Source: Begonia masoniana | Lineage: Eukaryota > Streptophyta > Magnoliopsida > Cucurbitales > Begoniaceae | Direction of reading: 5' to 3' | Length of the DNA: 64,000 nt | Assembly (NCBI GenBank): GCA_022432975.1 | Contig: CM039505.1 | Span: 53,829,141 to 53,893,140 of the forward strand | Part shown: positions 1 through 13,355 of the stretch, piece by piece | Layout of the letters: each line of letters starts with the position of its first letter | How positions within the stretch are numbered: the stretch's first letter is position 1 | The notes under the pieces: model-generated | Databases searched by the model: none | What the model was told of the DNA's origin: nothing | What the model saw: only the letters and a program-made list of their open reading frames with translations | Made by a program: the position numbers and the translations under genes

Positions 1-3000
1 AAAAAAAAAAAAAAAAAAATGCTCTGATGAAGTATAAGAAAGTCACTTCAATCGAGTTTGTTCCAAAAGAGTTGAACGTATCAAGCAAATGAAGTAAAGT
101 TGACTGTTACATGAACTTGTGGTTTAGAAAACATAAGTTATTAATTCACCTTCAGGTTTAACTGAAGTGATGAGAACGACGTTGTACTGAGGAACCAAGA
201 CACCTTCTGGACGCGTAAGTAAGACTTAAAAAGCTCTTGATAAAGTATAAGAAAATTCATTCAATGTTGTTCTAAAAGAGTTGAAGTAGCAAGCAAACGA
301 CGCGTTTGACTGTACATTGAATTTTGGTCAGAACCTAAGTTATCCATTAACTTCAAGGTTTTAACTTTAAAGTTCTGGAACGACGTGTACGGAGAGACCA
401 AAACCTTCATCGACAGTAAGTAATAACTAGTAATGTCTGATGAAGTTAAGAACGTTTCCTTCAATCGATTGTAATAAGTGTTGAAGTTATCAAACAAACG
501 AGGTTGACTGTTACATGACTTGTGTCCTTAACCTAAGTTATCCATTTCAAACTTCAAGGTTTTAACTTAAAGTGATGGAACGACGTTTACTAGGACCGCA
601 ATAACCTTCATAATCGACACTTATTATCCTTAGTAATGCTCTTGAAGGAAGTATCAGAGTTTCACTTCAATCGATTTGGTTCACAAAATGTTGAACGTAG
701 CAAACAAACGCGGTTGACTGTTCAGTTGCGTGTGTTTATAACCTAAGTTATCCCTTTCATCTTAAGGTTTAGACCTCAAGTGATGAGACGACGTGTACTG
801 TGACCCAATACCGTCATGGACGCGGTAAGTAAAGACTCGTAAATATCTTGATGAAGTATAATCAAGTTTCACTTCAACTATGTGTTCCAACCAGAGTTGA
901 ACAGTCAAGCAAATGAGTTGAACTTTTACATGACTGGTGTTAAACACCTAAATTATCCATTTCACCTCAAGGTTTTAACTTGAAGTGATGAGAAACGACG
1001 GGTACTCAGGACCCATAACCTTCATGGACCCGTAATTAGACTTAATCTCTTGAGGAGTAACAGAGAAAGTTACTTCAATAGATCTGTTCCAAAAGAGTTA
1101 AAGTCTCAAGCAATTGAAGTTGCTGTTACATGACTTGTGGTTAGAACCTAGTTATTCATTTCACCTCAAGGTTTTAACTTAAAGTGAGGAAACGCGTATA
1201 CTGAGTCCCAATAACCTGCTCGACACGTAATTAAAACTTAGTAATGCTCTTGATGAAGTATAGAAAGTTCACTTCCCTTCAATCGTTTGTCCAAAAGTGT
1301 TGGCAACTACAAGCAAACGAGATTTTGACTGTCCATGACTTGTGCTTAGAACCAAGTTATCCTTTCACTCAAGGTTTTAACTTAAAGTGATGAGAATAAC
1401 GTGTACTAAGGACCCAATAACCTCCTGGACGCTAAGTAGACTTAGTAATGCTCTTGAGAAAGTATAAGAAAGTTCACTTCAATCGATTTGGTTCCCAAAA
1501 GTGTTTACGTATCAAGCAACAGATTACTGTTACAGGCTTGTGCTTTAGACCTAAGTTATTCATCCTTTCACTTCACAAGGTTTTAACTTAAAGTGATGAG
1601 AATGAACGCTACTAAGACCAAATAACCTTCATGCGCGTAAGTAAGACATTAGTAATGCTCTTGATGAATATAAGAAAGTTCATTCAATCGATTTTGTTCT
1701 TTCCAAAAGAGTTTGACGTATCAAGCAAAGGGTTGACTGTTACATGACTTTTTTTTGGGGGTGTTTGGGTTTTTTTTTTGTTTAAACCTAAGTTTCAATT
1801 TCAACCTTCAAGGTTTAACTTAAGTGATGAGAACGACGTGTACTGAGGACCCAATAACCTTCATGGACGCGTAATTAAGACTTAGTAATGCTCTTGATGA
1901 AGTATAAGAAAGTTCACTTCAATCGATTGTTCCAAAAGAGTTGAACGTATCAAGCAAATGAGGTTGACTGTTACATGACTTGTGGTTAGAACCTAAGTTA
2001 TCTATTTCACCTTCAAGGTTTAACTTAAGTGATGAGAACGACGTGTACTGAGGACCCAATAACCTTCATGGACGCGTAATTAAGACTTAGTAATGCTCTT
2101 GATGAAGTATAAGAAAGTTCACTTCAATCGATTTGTTCCAAAAGAGTTGAACGTATCAAGCAAATGAGGTTGACTGTTACATGACTTGTGGTTAGAACCT
2201 AAGTTATCCATTTCACCTTCAAGGTTTAACTTGAAGTGATGAGAACGACGTGTACTGAGGACCCAATAACCTTCATGGACGCGTAATTAAGACTTAGTAA
2301 TGCTCTTGATGAAGTATAAGAAAGTTCACTTCAATCGATTTGTTCCAAAAGAGTTGAACGTATCAAGCAAATGAGGTTGACTGTTACATGACTTGTGGTT
2401 AGAACCAAGTTATCGATTTCACCATCAAGGTTTAACTTGAAGTGATGAGATTGACGTGTACTGAGGACCAAATAACCTTCATGGACGCGTAAGTAAGACT
2501 TAGTAATGTTTTACTCTTGATGAAGTATAAGAAAGTTCACTTCAATCGATTTGTTCCAAAAGAGTTGAACGTATCAAGCAAATGAGGTTGACTGTTACAT
2601 GACTTGTGGTTAGAACCTAAGTTATCCATTTAACCTTCAAGGTTTAACTTGAAGTGATGAGAACGACGTGTACTGAGGACCAAATAACCTCATGGACGCG
2701 TAAGTAAGACTTAGTAATGCTCTTGATGAAGTATAAGAAAGTTCACTTCAATCGATTTGTTCCAAAAGAGTTGAACGTATCAAGCAAATGAGGTTGACTG
2801 TTACATGACTTGTGGTTAGAACCTAAGTTATCCATTTCACCTTCAAGGTTTAACTTGAAGTGATGAGAACGACGTGTACTGAGGACCAAATAACCTTCAT
2901 GGACGCGTAATTAAGACTTAGTAATGCTCTTGATGAAGTATAAGAAAGTTCACTTCAATCGATTTGTTCCAAAAGAGTTGAACGTATCAAGCAAATGAGG

Positions 3001-6000
3001 TTGACTGTTACATGACTTGTGGTTAGAACCTAAGTTATCCATTTCACCTTCAAGGTTTAACTTGAAGTGATGAGAACGACGTGTACTGAGGACCCAATAA
3101 CCTTCATGGACGCGTAAGTAAGACTTAGTAATGCTCTTGATGAAGTATAAGAAAGTTCACTTCAATCGATTTGTTCCAAAAGAGTTGAACGTATCAAGCA
3201 AATGAGGTTGACTGTTACATGACTTGTGGTTAGAACCTAAGTTATCCATTTCACCTTCAAGGTTTAACTTGAAGTGATGAGAACGACGTGTACTGAGGAC
3301 CCAATAACCTTCATGGACGCGTAAGTAAGACTTAGTAATGCTCTTGATGAAGTATAAGAAAGTTCACTTCAATCGATTTGTTCCAAAAGAGTTGAACGTA
3401 TCAAGCAAATGAGGTTGACTGTTACATGACTTGTGGTTAGAACCTAAGTTATCCATTCACCTTCAAGGTTTAACTTGAAGTGATGAGAACGACGTGTACT
3501 GAGGATCCAATAACCTTCATGGACGCGTAAGTAAGACTTAGTAATGCTCTGATGAAGTATAAGAAAGTTCACTTCAATCGATTTGTTCCAAAAGAGTTGA
3601 AGTATCAAGCAAATGAGGTTGACTGTTACATGACTTGTGGTTAGAACCTAAGTTATCCATTCACCTTCAAGGTTTAACTTGAAGTGATGAGAACGACGCG
3701 TACTGAGAACCCAATATCCTTCATGGACGCGTAAGTAAGACTTAGTAATGCTCTGATGAAGTATAATAAAGTTCACTTCAATCGATTTGTTCCAAAAGAG
3801 TTGAACGTATCAAGCAAATGAGGTTGACTGTAACATGACTTGTGCTTAGTACCTAAGTTATCCATTTCACCTTCAAGGTATAACTTGAAGTGATGAGAAC
3901 GACGTGTACTGAGGACCCAATAACCTTCATGGACGCGTAATTAAGACTTAGTAATGCTCTTGATGAAGTATAAGAAAGTTCACTTCAATCGATTTGTTCC
4001 AAAAGAGTTGAACGTATCAAGCAAATGAGGTTGACTGTTACATGACTTGTGGTTAGAACCTAAGTTATCCATTTCACCTTCAAGGTTTAACTTGAAGTGA
4101 TGAGAACGACGTGTACTGAGGACCCAATAACCTTCATGGACGCGTAAGTAAGACTTAGTAATGCTCTTGATGAAGTATAAGAAAGTTCACTTCAATCGAT
4201 TTGTTCCAAAAGAGTTGAAGTATCAAGCAAATGAGGTTGACTGTTACATGACTTGTGGTTAGAACCTAAGTTATCCATTTCACCTTCAAGGTTTAACTTG
4301 AAGTGATGAGAACGACGTGTACTGAGGACCCAATAACCTTCATGGACGCGTAATTAAGACTTAGTAATGCTCTGATGAAGTATAAGAAAGTTCACTTCAA
4401 TCGATTTTTTCCAAAAGAGTTGAACGTATCAAGCAAATGAGGTTGACTGTTACATGACTTGTGGTTAGAACCTAAGTTATCCATTTCACCTTCAAGGTTT
4501 AACTTGAAGTGATGAGAACGACGTGTACTGAGGACCCAATAACCTTCATGGACGCGTAAGTAAGACTTAGTAATGCTCTTGATGAAGTATAAGAAGTTCA
4601 CTTCAATCGATTTGTTCCAAAAGAGTTGAACGTATCAAGCAAATGAGGTTGACTGTTACATGACTTGTGGTTAGAACCTAAGTTATCCATTTCACCTTCA
4701 AGGTTTAACTTGAAGTGATGAGAACGACGTGTACTGAGGACCCAATAACCTTCATGGACGCGTAAGTAAGACTTAGTAATGCTCTTGATGAAGTATAAGA
4801 AAGTTCACTTCAATCGATTTGTTCCAAAAGAGTTGAACGTATCAAGCAAATGAGGTTGACTGTTACATGACTTGTGGTTAGAACCTAGTTGTCCATTTCA
4901 CCTTCAAGGTTTAACTTGAAGTGATGAGAACGACGTGTACTGAGGACCCAATAACCTTCATGGACGCGTAAGTAAGACTTAGTAATGCTCTTGATGAAGT
5001 ATAAGAAGTTCACTTCAATCGATTTGTTCCAAAAGAGTTGAACGTATCAAGCAAATGAGGTTGACTGTTACATGACTTGTGGTTAGAACCTAAGTTATCC
5101 ATTTCACCTTCAAGGTTTAACTTGAAGTGATGAGAACGACGTGTACTGAGGACCCAATAACCTTCATGGACGAGGTCGTAAGACTTAGTAATGCTCTTCA
5201 TAATGTATCAGACAGTTCACTTCAATCGATTTGTTCCAAAAGAGTTGAACGTATCAAGCAAATGAGGTTGTCTTTTACATGACCTATGGTTAGAACCTAA
5301 GTTATCCATTTAACCTTCATGGTTAAACTTGAAGAGATGAGAACGACGTGTACTGAGGACCCTATAACCTTCATGGACGCGTAAGTAAGACTTAGTAATG
5401 CTCTGATGAAGTATAAGAAAGTTCACTTCAATCGATTTGTTCCAAAAGAGTTGAACGTATCAAGCAAATGAGGTTGACTGTTACATGACTTGTGGTTAGA
5501 ACCTAAGTTATCCATTTCACCATCAAGGTTTAACTTGAAGTGATGAGAACGACGTGTACTGAGGACCCAATAACCATCATGCACATATAATAAAGACTTA
5601 GTAATGCTCTTGATGAAGTATAAGAAAGTTCACTTCAATCGATTTGTTCCAAAAGAGTTGAACGTATCAAGCAAATGAGGTTGACTGTTACATGACTTGT
5701 GGTTAGAACCTAAGTTATCCATTTCACCTTCAAGGTTTAACTTGAAGTGATGAGAACGACGTGTACTGAGGACCCAATAACCTTCATGGACGCGTAAGTA
5801 AGACTTAGTAATGCTCTTGATGAAGTATAAGAAGTTCACTTCAATCGATTTGTTCATAAGGTAAAGGTATCAAGCAAATGAGGTTGATTGTTAATGACTT
5901 GTGGTAGAACCGACGTTATCATTTCACCTTCAAGGTTTAACTTGAAGGAGGAGAACGAGTGTGACTCGGACCAATAACCTTTCACAGGGACGTATTAAGA

Positions 6001-7405
6001 CTTAGTATGCTCTTGAGAAGATAAGAAAGTTCACTTCAATAGATTTGTTCATAGGAGTAAAAGGTATCAAGCGAAAATACAGTGAGTTACATGAATTGTG
6101 GTCTAGAACCTAAGTTATTCATTTTTTCAACTCAAGGTTTAATTGAGTGATGAGAACGAAGGTGTAAGGAAGGACCCAGAACCTTAATGGATGCGTGTAG
6201 TAGACTAGTCAGTCTTGAGAAGTTAAGAAAGTTCACTTCAATCCCGATTTGTCCACAAGAGTTGTACGTATCAAGCAAATGGCGGTTGACGTTACCGACT
6301 TGTGGTTAGAACTAAGTTATCCAGTTCACGTTAAGGTTACCTTGAGAATGGATGAGAACGAAGTGTACTAAGGCCCCCAATACCTTCATGGACGTGGAAT
6401 AAGTATTTGTTTTAGTAATTCCCTTGATGGAAGTATAAGACGTCAATTCAATCCTATTTGTCCCAAATAGAGCTTGAAAGTATCAAGTAAATGAGGTTGC
6501 GGTGACAGATTGTTTTAGACCCTAAGTTATCATTTCACTTCAAGGTTTAACTCTTGAAGGGATTACGGAACGACGAGTACTGAGGACCAATAAACCAGCT
6601 TGGAAGTAAAGTCAGACTTATAAGCTTTGCTGAAGTATACGAAAGTTAACTTTCAACCCGCATGGGTTTCCAACAGAGTTGAACGTACAAGCAAAATGAG
6701 CGTTTGACTGCTTACATAGACTTGTTGTTAGAACCCTAAGTGATCCAGTCAGCTCAAGGTTTAATCCTTGAAGTGATGGGAGACGTGGTGTACTGCGGAC
6801 CCAATAACCTTCATGGATGCGTAATTCAGACTGCGTACCATGCTGTTGGATGAAGTATAAGAAAGGTCACTTCATCAATTGTTCCAAAAGAGTTGAACAT
6901 ATCCAGCAAATGAGGTTGACTGGTGAATGGACTTGTGGTTCGCACCTACATGTGAACTATGCATAACCACCGTTTTAAGGTTGTACACTGAGGCTGATGC
7001 AAGATTACGTAACGTGTAATGAGGAACAAATAACTGCATGGACGTTAATTAAGACATCGTAATGCCTGACAGAATAAAACAGTTCAATCAGAGATTAATT
7101 GCTTCCAAAAGAGTTGAACGTTCAAGCAAAGGGGGGGGAGTTACAGATTGTGGTTAGAACCTAAGTTAACCCTTGCACCTCAAGATTTAACTTGAGTGAT
7201 GAGAATGAGACGACATGTCTGATCGGACCTATACTATGGACGCGTAATTACTGACTTAGTAATGTCCTTGAGGATGAGTATAAGAAAGTTACTCTTACAC
7301 CGATTTGTCCACAAGAGTTACAACGGTATCAAGCAATGAGATCTTGGGAGTGTTATTATGACTTCTCAGTAGCAACGTAACAGTGATCATTTCACCTTCT
7401 CGGTT
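1..7405 (+). repeat. Satellite array A, first part (~207-bp monomer)
   Basis: About 36 head-to-tail copies of a 206-207 bp monomer; for example the TGTACTG landmark recurs at 2044, 2251 and 2457. I call this orientation plus. Each monomer holds a near-perfect dyad, CTTCAAG-GTTTAA-CTTGAAG, and the palindrome ATCGAT. Copies between about 1800 and 5850 are nearly identical. Copies before 1800 and after 5850 differ mainly by scattered single-base indels. The window starts with a run of 19 A before the first partial monomer. Small open frames on the minus strand recur once per monomer and are by-products of the repeat. The array stops at 7405, inside the dyad, where an LTR element begins. I do not recognise the family. 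Confidence 0.97.
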
Positions 7406-8577
7406 TGATGATGTGATCCGACAGAGAAGCGGATAAATCTCAAGCAAGGACATGATCTATTAGAAGTAACGGGAGGTCTACCGAACCCGCTTTCAACTGG
7501 TTTGCGCCGGCAAACCCGGAGGAAAAAGAGACAGTAATCCCAAACACAAGCAACACACTATAAAATAAAGATGATTTTGATCCTGGAAGTGGGCCCCCGA
7601 AAATTTGGCAAAGAAGACCCATACGGGCACGAGTTGGGATCCACACATACCATGGATTGGAGACGAGAGAGGGTTAAAGATCAAGCAAACTACAAAGAGT
7701 AAAGATTCACGTGGGTGGAAAGAGAATAAAGATCATATGACTTGGTTTATGATGGATCCAAGTTGAGACCAGCTCAAGGCCTAAGAACAACGATTCAATT
7801 GACGATACGGGCGGTCAATGAGCAGCGTAGAAGCCCATGATTATTAAAAAGGATCTTTGGACGATGGGGGAAGCCAAAGATGATGAATGATTGGGAGGAT
7901 GCTAGCACATTGCACAGGTAAGAATCAAAACACATGTGCAGCATCATGCACATGTAAGAATTAACAAAAAAGGCGAGCCAAGCACATGAATTTACGAGGA
8001 ATTATAAGGTTCACATGCAAATATACAATCTCGTGGGGAAAAGATCTATCTCAGCTGAATTACACAATGTTTCTAAATACAACGCTTCTAAAACGGACGT
8101 TCAGCAGAGAGAGTCCTGATCCTCGCCAAAGATCATTATTTCACAATTTGATAGTATATAGTTTATATTTTCGACTTAGTTATTATGTATTTAAGTTTAA
8201 TTTAAGGTGTTAGCCTATTAGGCAAAACTATTTGATTTAATAAGAAAAGAACAAGTTTGATTGAATTAAAAATGAGGTTTTTTTAGAGAGGATTCTCTTT
8301 AGTGCTTTGCGAAGAACAACGATCTTCTCAGGTCACGCTTGAAGAATCTCGCTGATTGCTTGTTCTACCAAAGAGTTGGTCTGGTCAAGCTTCCTGTTTT
8401 GTTAGCTGGTTCAGTACCAGTGTGGCTGGTCAAGTCCTGTTGATACTTAGGGGTCTTTTTCAGATCGAATTTCTTCGATTGGGGTTCTTAGTTCCTTACT
8501 TTGTTATGACCGAGTGCAGCGTTCCTTGATTATCCGCGTGTTTAGGGTTCCGTGGTCCTTTGAGCCAAGGTTCGATA
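7406..8577 (+). repeat. 5' LTR of the LARD-like element
   Basis: About 1,172 bp from TGATGATGTG to about ggttcgata. It aligns throughout with 12101-12641 plus 13356-13955; shared landmarks include the TATA region, 'gggccc' near 7591/12285, 'cacatgtaag' near 7950 and the hairpin GAAGA...TCTTC near 8310/13690. At 7951-7965 this copy keeps the uninterrupted site (gcacatgtaagaatt) that the 3' LTR has lost to a nested solo LTR. The copies differ by many substitutions and indels, partly real age and partly sequence noise. Confidence 0.85.
7559..7570 (+). promoter_or_regulatory. TATA box in the 5' LTR
   Basis: TATAAAATAAAG lies about 150 bp into the LTR and is identical at the homologous place in the 3' LTR (12248-12259), within otherwise diverged flanks. 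This is the likely Pol II core promoter; activity is inferred, not shown. Confidence 0.6.
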
Positions 8578-8579
8578 GT

Positions 8580-8592
8580 TGGTATCCAGAGC
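8580..8592 (+). other. Primer-binding site (initiator Met tRNA) of the LARD-like element
   Basis: tggtatccagagc starts two or three bases after the 5' LTR. It matches the usual plant PBS TGGTATCAGAGC with one extra C. It fixes the element's orientation and the LTR boundary. Confidence 0.8.
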
Positions 8593-11500
8593 TGGGTTCT
8601 TGATTCAAGAAGTCTCTACCTTTTGTCTATGCAATATTCTTATCGTATTATTCGTCCTAGTATAAAAAAAACACAAAAAAAATCCACTTTTTTCATCCTA
8701 TAAGTCTCAGTTTATCGCACGTTTTTTTCTTGTGAATTGCTCTCTGAAATTCGAAAGAGCACAAAACAAAGTTGTCAAGTTAAAAAAACAAAAAGCGTTG
8801 TCAAAAGTCAAAAAAAGGAAAAAAAAAGGGTTGTGAAGAAGCGAAAAACCAAAAAATCGCAATTTTTGTTTAGAGATTTTGAAATTTCTAGCCTTTTAAA
8901 ATCAAAATTCGTGCTACATTATAGATAATGTCTTTTGAAAATTAAAATTGTGAATCTCATTCAGCCTATGTTCTTTATCCAATTATTCTTTGACGGTTTT
9001 TAAAATGTTGAATCTTCATTGCAAAATGTCTCGTCTACAGTTTTGCTTATTTCATATACCCTGCTTTGCCCTTTAAAGTTTTGACTTTTAAGCTTTAAAG
9101 TTTGAGTGTATAGTTTGGCGTATTGACCTTCTTCTCGCTCACCGTCTTCAGTTCCCGAACTCCAAGGACGATCTAGAGGTAAAAGACACGCGGTTGTGAG
9201 CCCTTTAAGCCCCTATTTTTGCGCGACACACAAGTGGAGGCCATCTCTCGCGATCCCCCACGGGAGGGAGAGGTACGTTCTTACTGCTTCTTTTTTTTTA
9301 CTTCTCGCCCATTTTCCTTTTCTTTTTAGCGTGGTCGCCACCGCTCACTGAGTGGCGCAGCCCCACAACCGATGTTGTGCTTTAACTTGTTCATCAGAGC
9401 CCTGCCAGATCAAGCACGGGCTCTGCTTTTATTCGGCGAATGGAACGCCCCTTTTTGGAACTCGACCCCTTAGTCCTGGCCGTCACAGGAATCGGCTTTT
9501 ACTGATGCGCCATTCCGACAGAGTTCCGCGATATCGTGGTTATTCTCCAAAAGAAAGCCCCTGCGGACACCCCGGAGGCGCCCCTCGCTGCTTTCCGCCT
9601 ATCCCTTGTTGTCACTCTTCCCCCTTTCAAGGAACAGACCCGACTCCGCCTTTGGGTCCTTTGGCTTGGACCGACCCTCGCCGTGGTCTTTGGAGTTTCC
9701 ACAACTTTCTTGGGCGGATCGCAGCTCATGCTCACCATTGGCGTCCCGGGCTTCTGCTCAGTATTTGGTGGGCACGCCCCCCTCGCCCGTGCTCCCAGCT
9801 TGAATGATATCCTGACCACACCAAGATCGGTTCCATCATCCTCTATTCGCGCGTTGTGTAGCCACGTCCACAACTTTGCCATCAGTTCAAAGCGACGTGG
9901 AGGCCTATATCACGAATGTTTTTGAGGTAGCCCTCTAAGGGCTCATGTGACGAAGCTAAGGACGCAGCAACCCTGGATGTTTTATGCGGGATGAACGGAG
10001 CCATTGCGGATGTGCGGATCTACAACACACATCGACTTTGGAGAGTTCCTCCCACCAACAATCACAATTGCGCGGCAACTACACGACACGGGAAAAAACC
10101 TGTCCCCCACAATCAAGTTGTTACCACAATAAAGCTAGGTTGAGCCCTCAAATCCAATTAGACCCGCGAGATTACGGATGTCCGATGCAAGGGTTCGGCA
10201 CAATAGCTTCACGTGTCCAAATCAAGAGCTATGATTGTCCGGACCATGGCGATGTGGGAGGGTGCGTCGCGTGCTGGGAGCTGCACCTTGGGATGTAGTG
10301 ACGTGCGTCCCGGAACAGTAAACGGGAGCTCTTGATATGATTCCGGTCCTTATCTTCCCAAAGGTTTGCCCCTGTTTGAGGGAGTAAGGGACCTGACTAT
10401 TCTATCATTTGGTATCCCGTGCCTCATTTGTCAGCGGTTCGGCCGCCCCGCCGGCAGACGCGCTTGCGGCAGCCATCCTCCGGGTGTCCCCGATCAGCTG
10501 CCCGCGCGTCCCGCGCCTTTCAGGTGGCCGGGGATGATGGTGCTCCCACTCGGGGCCAACAGCGCGTTGTTGGGGCTCCTCTCTCTGGGTCCCCCCTCCC
10601 TTTCCGTGCATTTTGCGCGGAGTTAATGGCCCTGCTTATCCGCTCCACTTAGTCCCCGGCGCGCTGCCGTGCCCGCCGGCCCGCTGGGGCACGTCAGTGG
10701 AGCTCTCCTCCCCGCTGCACTGTGCCCCAACGTTTGTGTGCTCATCGCTCGTGGGAGTTTGCCCCCGTGCCGCCCTCTCGTCCCAAAGTGGCATTTGCCA
10801 ACGGAGGACCTCCCAGCAAGTTGCACGGTGCGGGTGGAGATAAGGTGCCCCCCCGGTGGCCGCCTGTTTTCTCCCTTGGCCGTCCGCTACAGTTATGTGA
10901 GTAGTGCGAGTCCGCTAACCATATTTGCGGGCTGGCCCTTGGCCCACAATGCAGGTATGAGGTTACACGAATGAGTCTGTGGGTCGGCCCACTCTTCCCC
11001 ATTAAAGCCTGGGGGGCCGAGGCCCAAGCCGGCGCACGGAATTTCCACCAGATGTGGTTGCCCCGACATACGAACCCGTGGCATCCAGCAGTTGACAACA
11101 AGCCCCCGAGCGCCGGCGGTGACCATAGTAAACCGCGTTGCCCGGTCCATTCGATCCTGCCGCAGGGGAGAAGCGAGACCCCACGGAGGGAACAAGATGG
11201 ATGACAACATAGCGGCGGTGGGGAGAGCCCGACACCCGACCTTCGAGTGGAAGAGTGACCCACTCCTATTATTGCTGTTGCGCCCAGCGGCGGGTCAGTG
11301 ACTGCTGCTTGGGTGATCAGATGTTTCCTTCTCCCTAGGAAGCGGAACTGCTCCCATTCTTCCCCAGTGGGCGGGCTTTCTCTTGTTAACCAACAACATA
11401 TAAATATGTAATCCCGACGGCGTAGCAGAGGAGAGATCCATCTGTTGAGGGAGGTCAGACGCCCCCGACTTTCTCTACCTCTCACGGCGAGTCGCTTCCA

Positions 11501-12100
11501 CGGCACTGGCCCATAAACAGGTTTGCGGTTTCTGTGGACCCAATGATGTTATAGGACTTATAGACTATATGGTTGAAGTAATACCGCAGTTCTGGGACCT
11601 TTGTCATTGCTTATGCACAACGGTTATGACCAAATGGATAATATTTGCACGGTTCAAATTTGTTTTCGTTAAAGTTTCTTTAGATACTTAGCGTGTTTGA
11701 ATTATTGTGCTTTATATACACGTTTTCATTCTTAATGTTACTACCCCCGTGCCTTCGGTCGACAGCCGACCATCACATGATGAATGCGCCTGACACAATT
11801 TCTTAAAGCGTAGATTATTTGAACGGGGCGTTTGGTTGGCCTCCCCCCAATTAATCGGTTTCCCGAACACACGGCATAACAACGCTGCAAGCCCTCGAGT
11901 GAGTGATGTAATTCATTCCATAAGGTAGCGGCATTCAACGGGACATCCGCTGAGCATAAGCTGATCCGCTCCCTTCTCCCTCTGACCGAGTGCACAGATC
12001 ATCGCCACGCCCATATTAATCTGGACCAGACTTGCTGTCTTATATGCAGAAGGAGATTCGATCCCGGCGAGTCTTTTATGACGGGGTGACCGCGGTCAGA
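8593..12100 (+). other. Non-coding interior of the LARD-like element
   Basis: About 3.5 kb in two compositional halves. 8593-9120 is AT-rich with A/T runs. 9120-11520 is strongly GC-rich. 11520-12100 is AT-rich again. Open frames exist on both strands in the GC-rich part, for example 9352-9807 plus (151 codons), 9536-9925 plus (129 codons), 9499-9882 minus (127 codons) and 10742-11506 minus (254 codons). They overlap one another, resemble no family I know, and are what GC-rich sequence produces by chance. No clear polypurine tract precedes the 3' LTR at 12101. It may instead be captured host DNA. Confidence 0.6.
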
Positions 12101-12247
12101 TGTTGACCCGAGAAAGTCGCGACATCTCAAAGTCAAGGACCATGATATATTTGAAGGATAAAAGTGAAGAACAAAGCGTCACATGTGTTTAGTCGCCGGG
12201 AAAACACGAGGGGAAAAAGAGTCACACAACAAGAAGCAAAAAAAAAC

Positions 12248-12259
12248 TATAAAATAAAG
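12248..12259 (+). promoter_or_regulatory. TATA box in the 3' LTR
   Basis: TATAAAATAAAG is identical to the motif in the 5' LTR at 7559-7570 and sits at the same offset. Confidence 0.55.
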
Positions 12260-12641
12260 ACTCTGGTTTTGCTACATGGAATTGGGCCCACGAAAATTGG
12301 TAAAGAAGACCAATAAGGCACAGGAGTTGGAATCACAAACCAAGGGAATAGAGAGAGAGGGCTAAGTAGGTGTCCAACGCAAAACTACAAGAATAAAGAT
12401 CCCGTGGGGTGGAAAGAGGATAAAGATCCATATGACTTGGTTGATGATGTGATCCAAGTTGAGACCAATCAAGGCCCAAGAAAAAGTTGCAATGACATAC
12501 GGGCGCCTAACTGAGCAGAGTAAGAAGCAAGATTATTGAAAGATCTTTTGAAGCAAGGGAGGAAGCGAGATGCATGACGGATTGGGGGATGCGAAGCACA
12601 GCACATGTAAGCTTAAAAACCATGTGCCATGCACATGTACA

Positions 12642-13355
12642 TGTTAAGAGCAAAACCTCAACCAAACGTGTTGTGAGGGACCCAACGTACTAGATGGAAT
12701 AAACTCAGGCTCGCAATAGTAGTTCAAAGTTTAGGATAATGACCCCGTGGTTATATGAACAACCAAAAACCAATCGTACAAGAAAGGAATATTGAATCCG
12801 CCCCGTTTCCGCTATGGCAGAGCAAGAAACAATATATAAGGGGCGGGAAATCAATGGTGAACTTGAAATTTCCGCAAGTTCTACAGAAGAACAGTTTGGA
12901 GAAAATTGCTCACAAGCTAAATCCCCTTCTAGTATGTTCTTACAATGAAGAACTCCAAGTATTATTAGGCTTCAAGAAGGTCTAGGAAATAGGCATTAAA
13001 ATAGCTGAAACATGAGAAAGAAATTGCACTACTATGGTATAGGTCAGCCCTTCTTGGAAACATCAAAACACCTTGGACTTCTCTATCCAATATTAAATGC
13101 TAGGGGATGTGACTCGAAATCCCCTTTCTAGAGCCTTCTTTGCTGAATTGTGATCATTTGGGCTAGTCAAACTCCATTTGTATTAGGTAAACATAACAAA
13201 CTTAAAGCCATTTTTCTTGGTCTTGGTCTGGAAAATAAGTTATTTTGGACTTTCGTCGGGAGCTATTGCCGAGTCTAGTGATAGGTCCTTGGTATTTTAT
13301 ATCCATTTAAGTATTTTCTTGGCCCAATTCGTCTTCAATGCCTCCGTGCCACATC
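12642..13355 (+). mobile_element. Solo LTR nested in the 3' LTR
   Basis: 714 bp that align end to end with the solo LTR at 59551-60252. Shared landmarks include 'gttgtgaggga', 'aagaaaggaatattga', the TATA box 'aatatataag' at 12831, 'cagaagaacagtttg', 'ctagagccttctttgct' and 'ctagtgataggtcc'. Its boundaries follow from the empty site in the sister LTR (7951-7965). The flanks suggest a degenerate 5-bp target duplication (about atgta/ctgta). The terminal bases are worn (TGTTAAG...CACATC against TGATGC...CATCA). No interior or second LTR is present, so LTR-LTR recombination probably removed them. Confidence 0.85.

Noticed and set aside
4392..5857. Recurring open frames on the minus strand in array A (about 60-75 codons with the same MDNLGSNHKSC core)
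   Set aside because: They repeat once per satellite monomer, have no start context or coding bias, and are broken in noisy monomers. They follow from the repeat, not from protein selection. The same holds for frames at 44088, 46143, 55018, 57598, 60160 and 63172.
9352..11506. Overlapping open frames on both strands of the LARD interior, up to 254 codons
   Set aside because: GC-rich sequence has few stops. The frames overlap on opposite strands and their translations are low-complexity and rich in Pro, Arg and Gly, with no motif I know.
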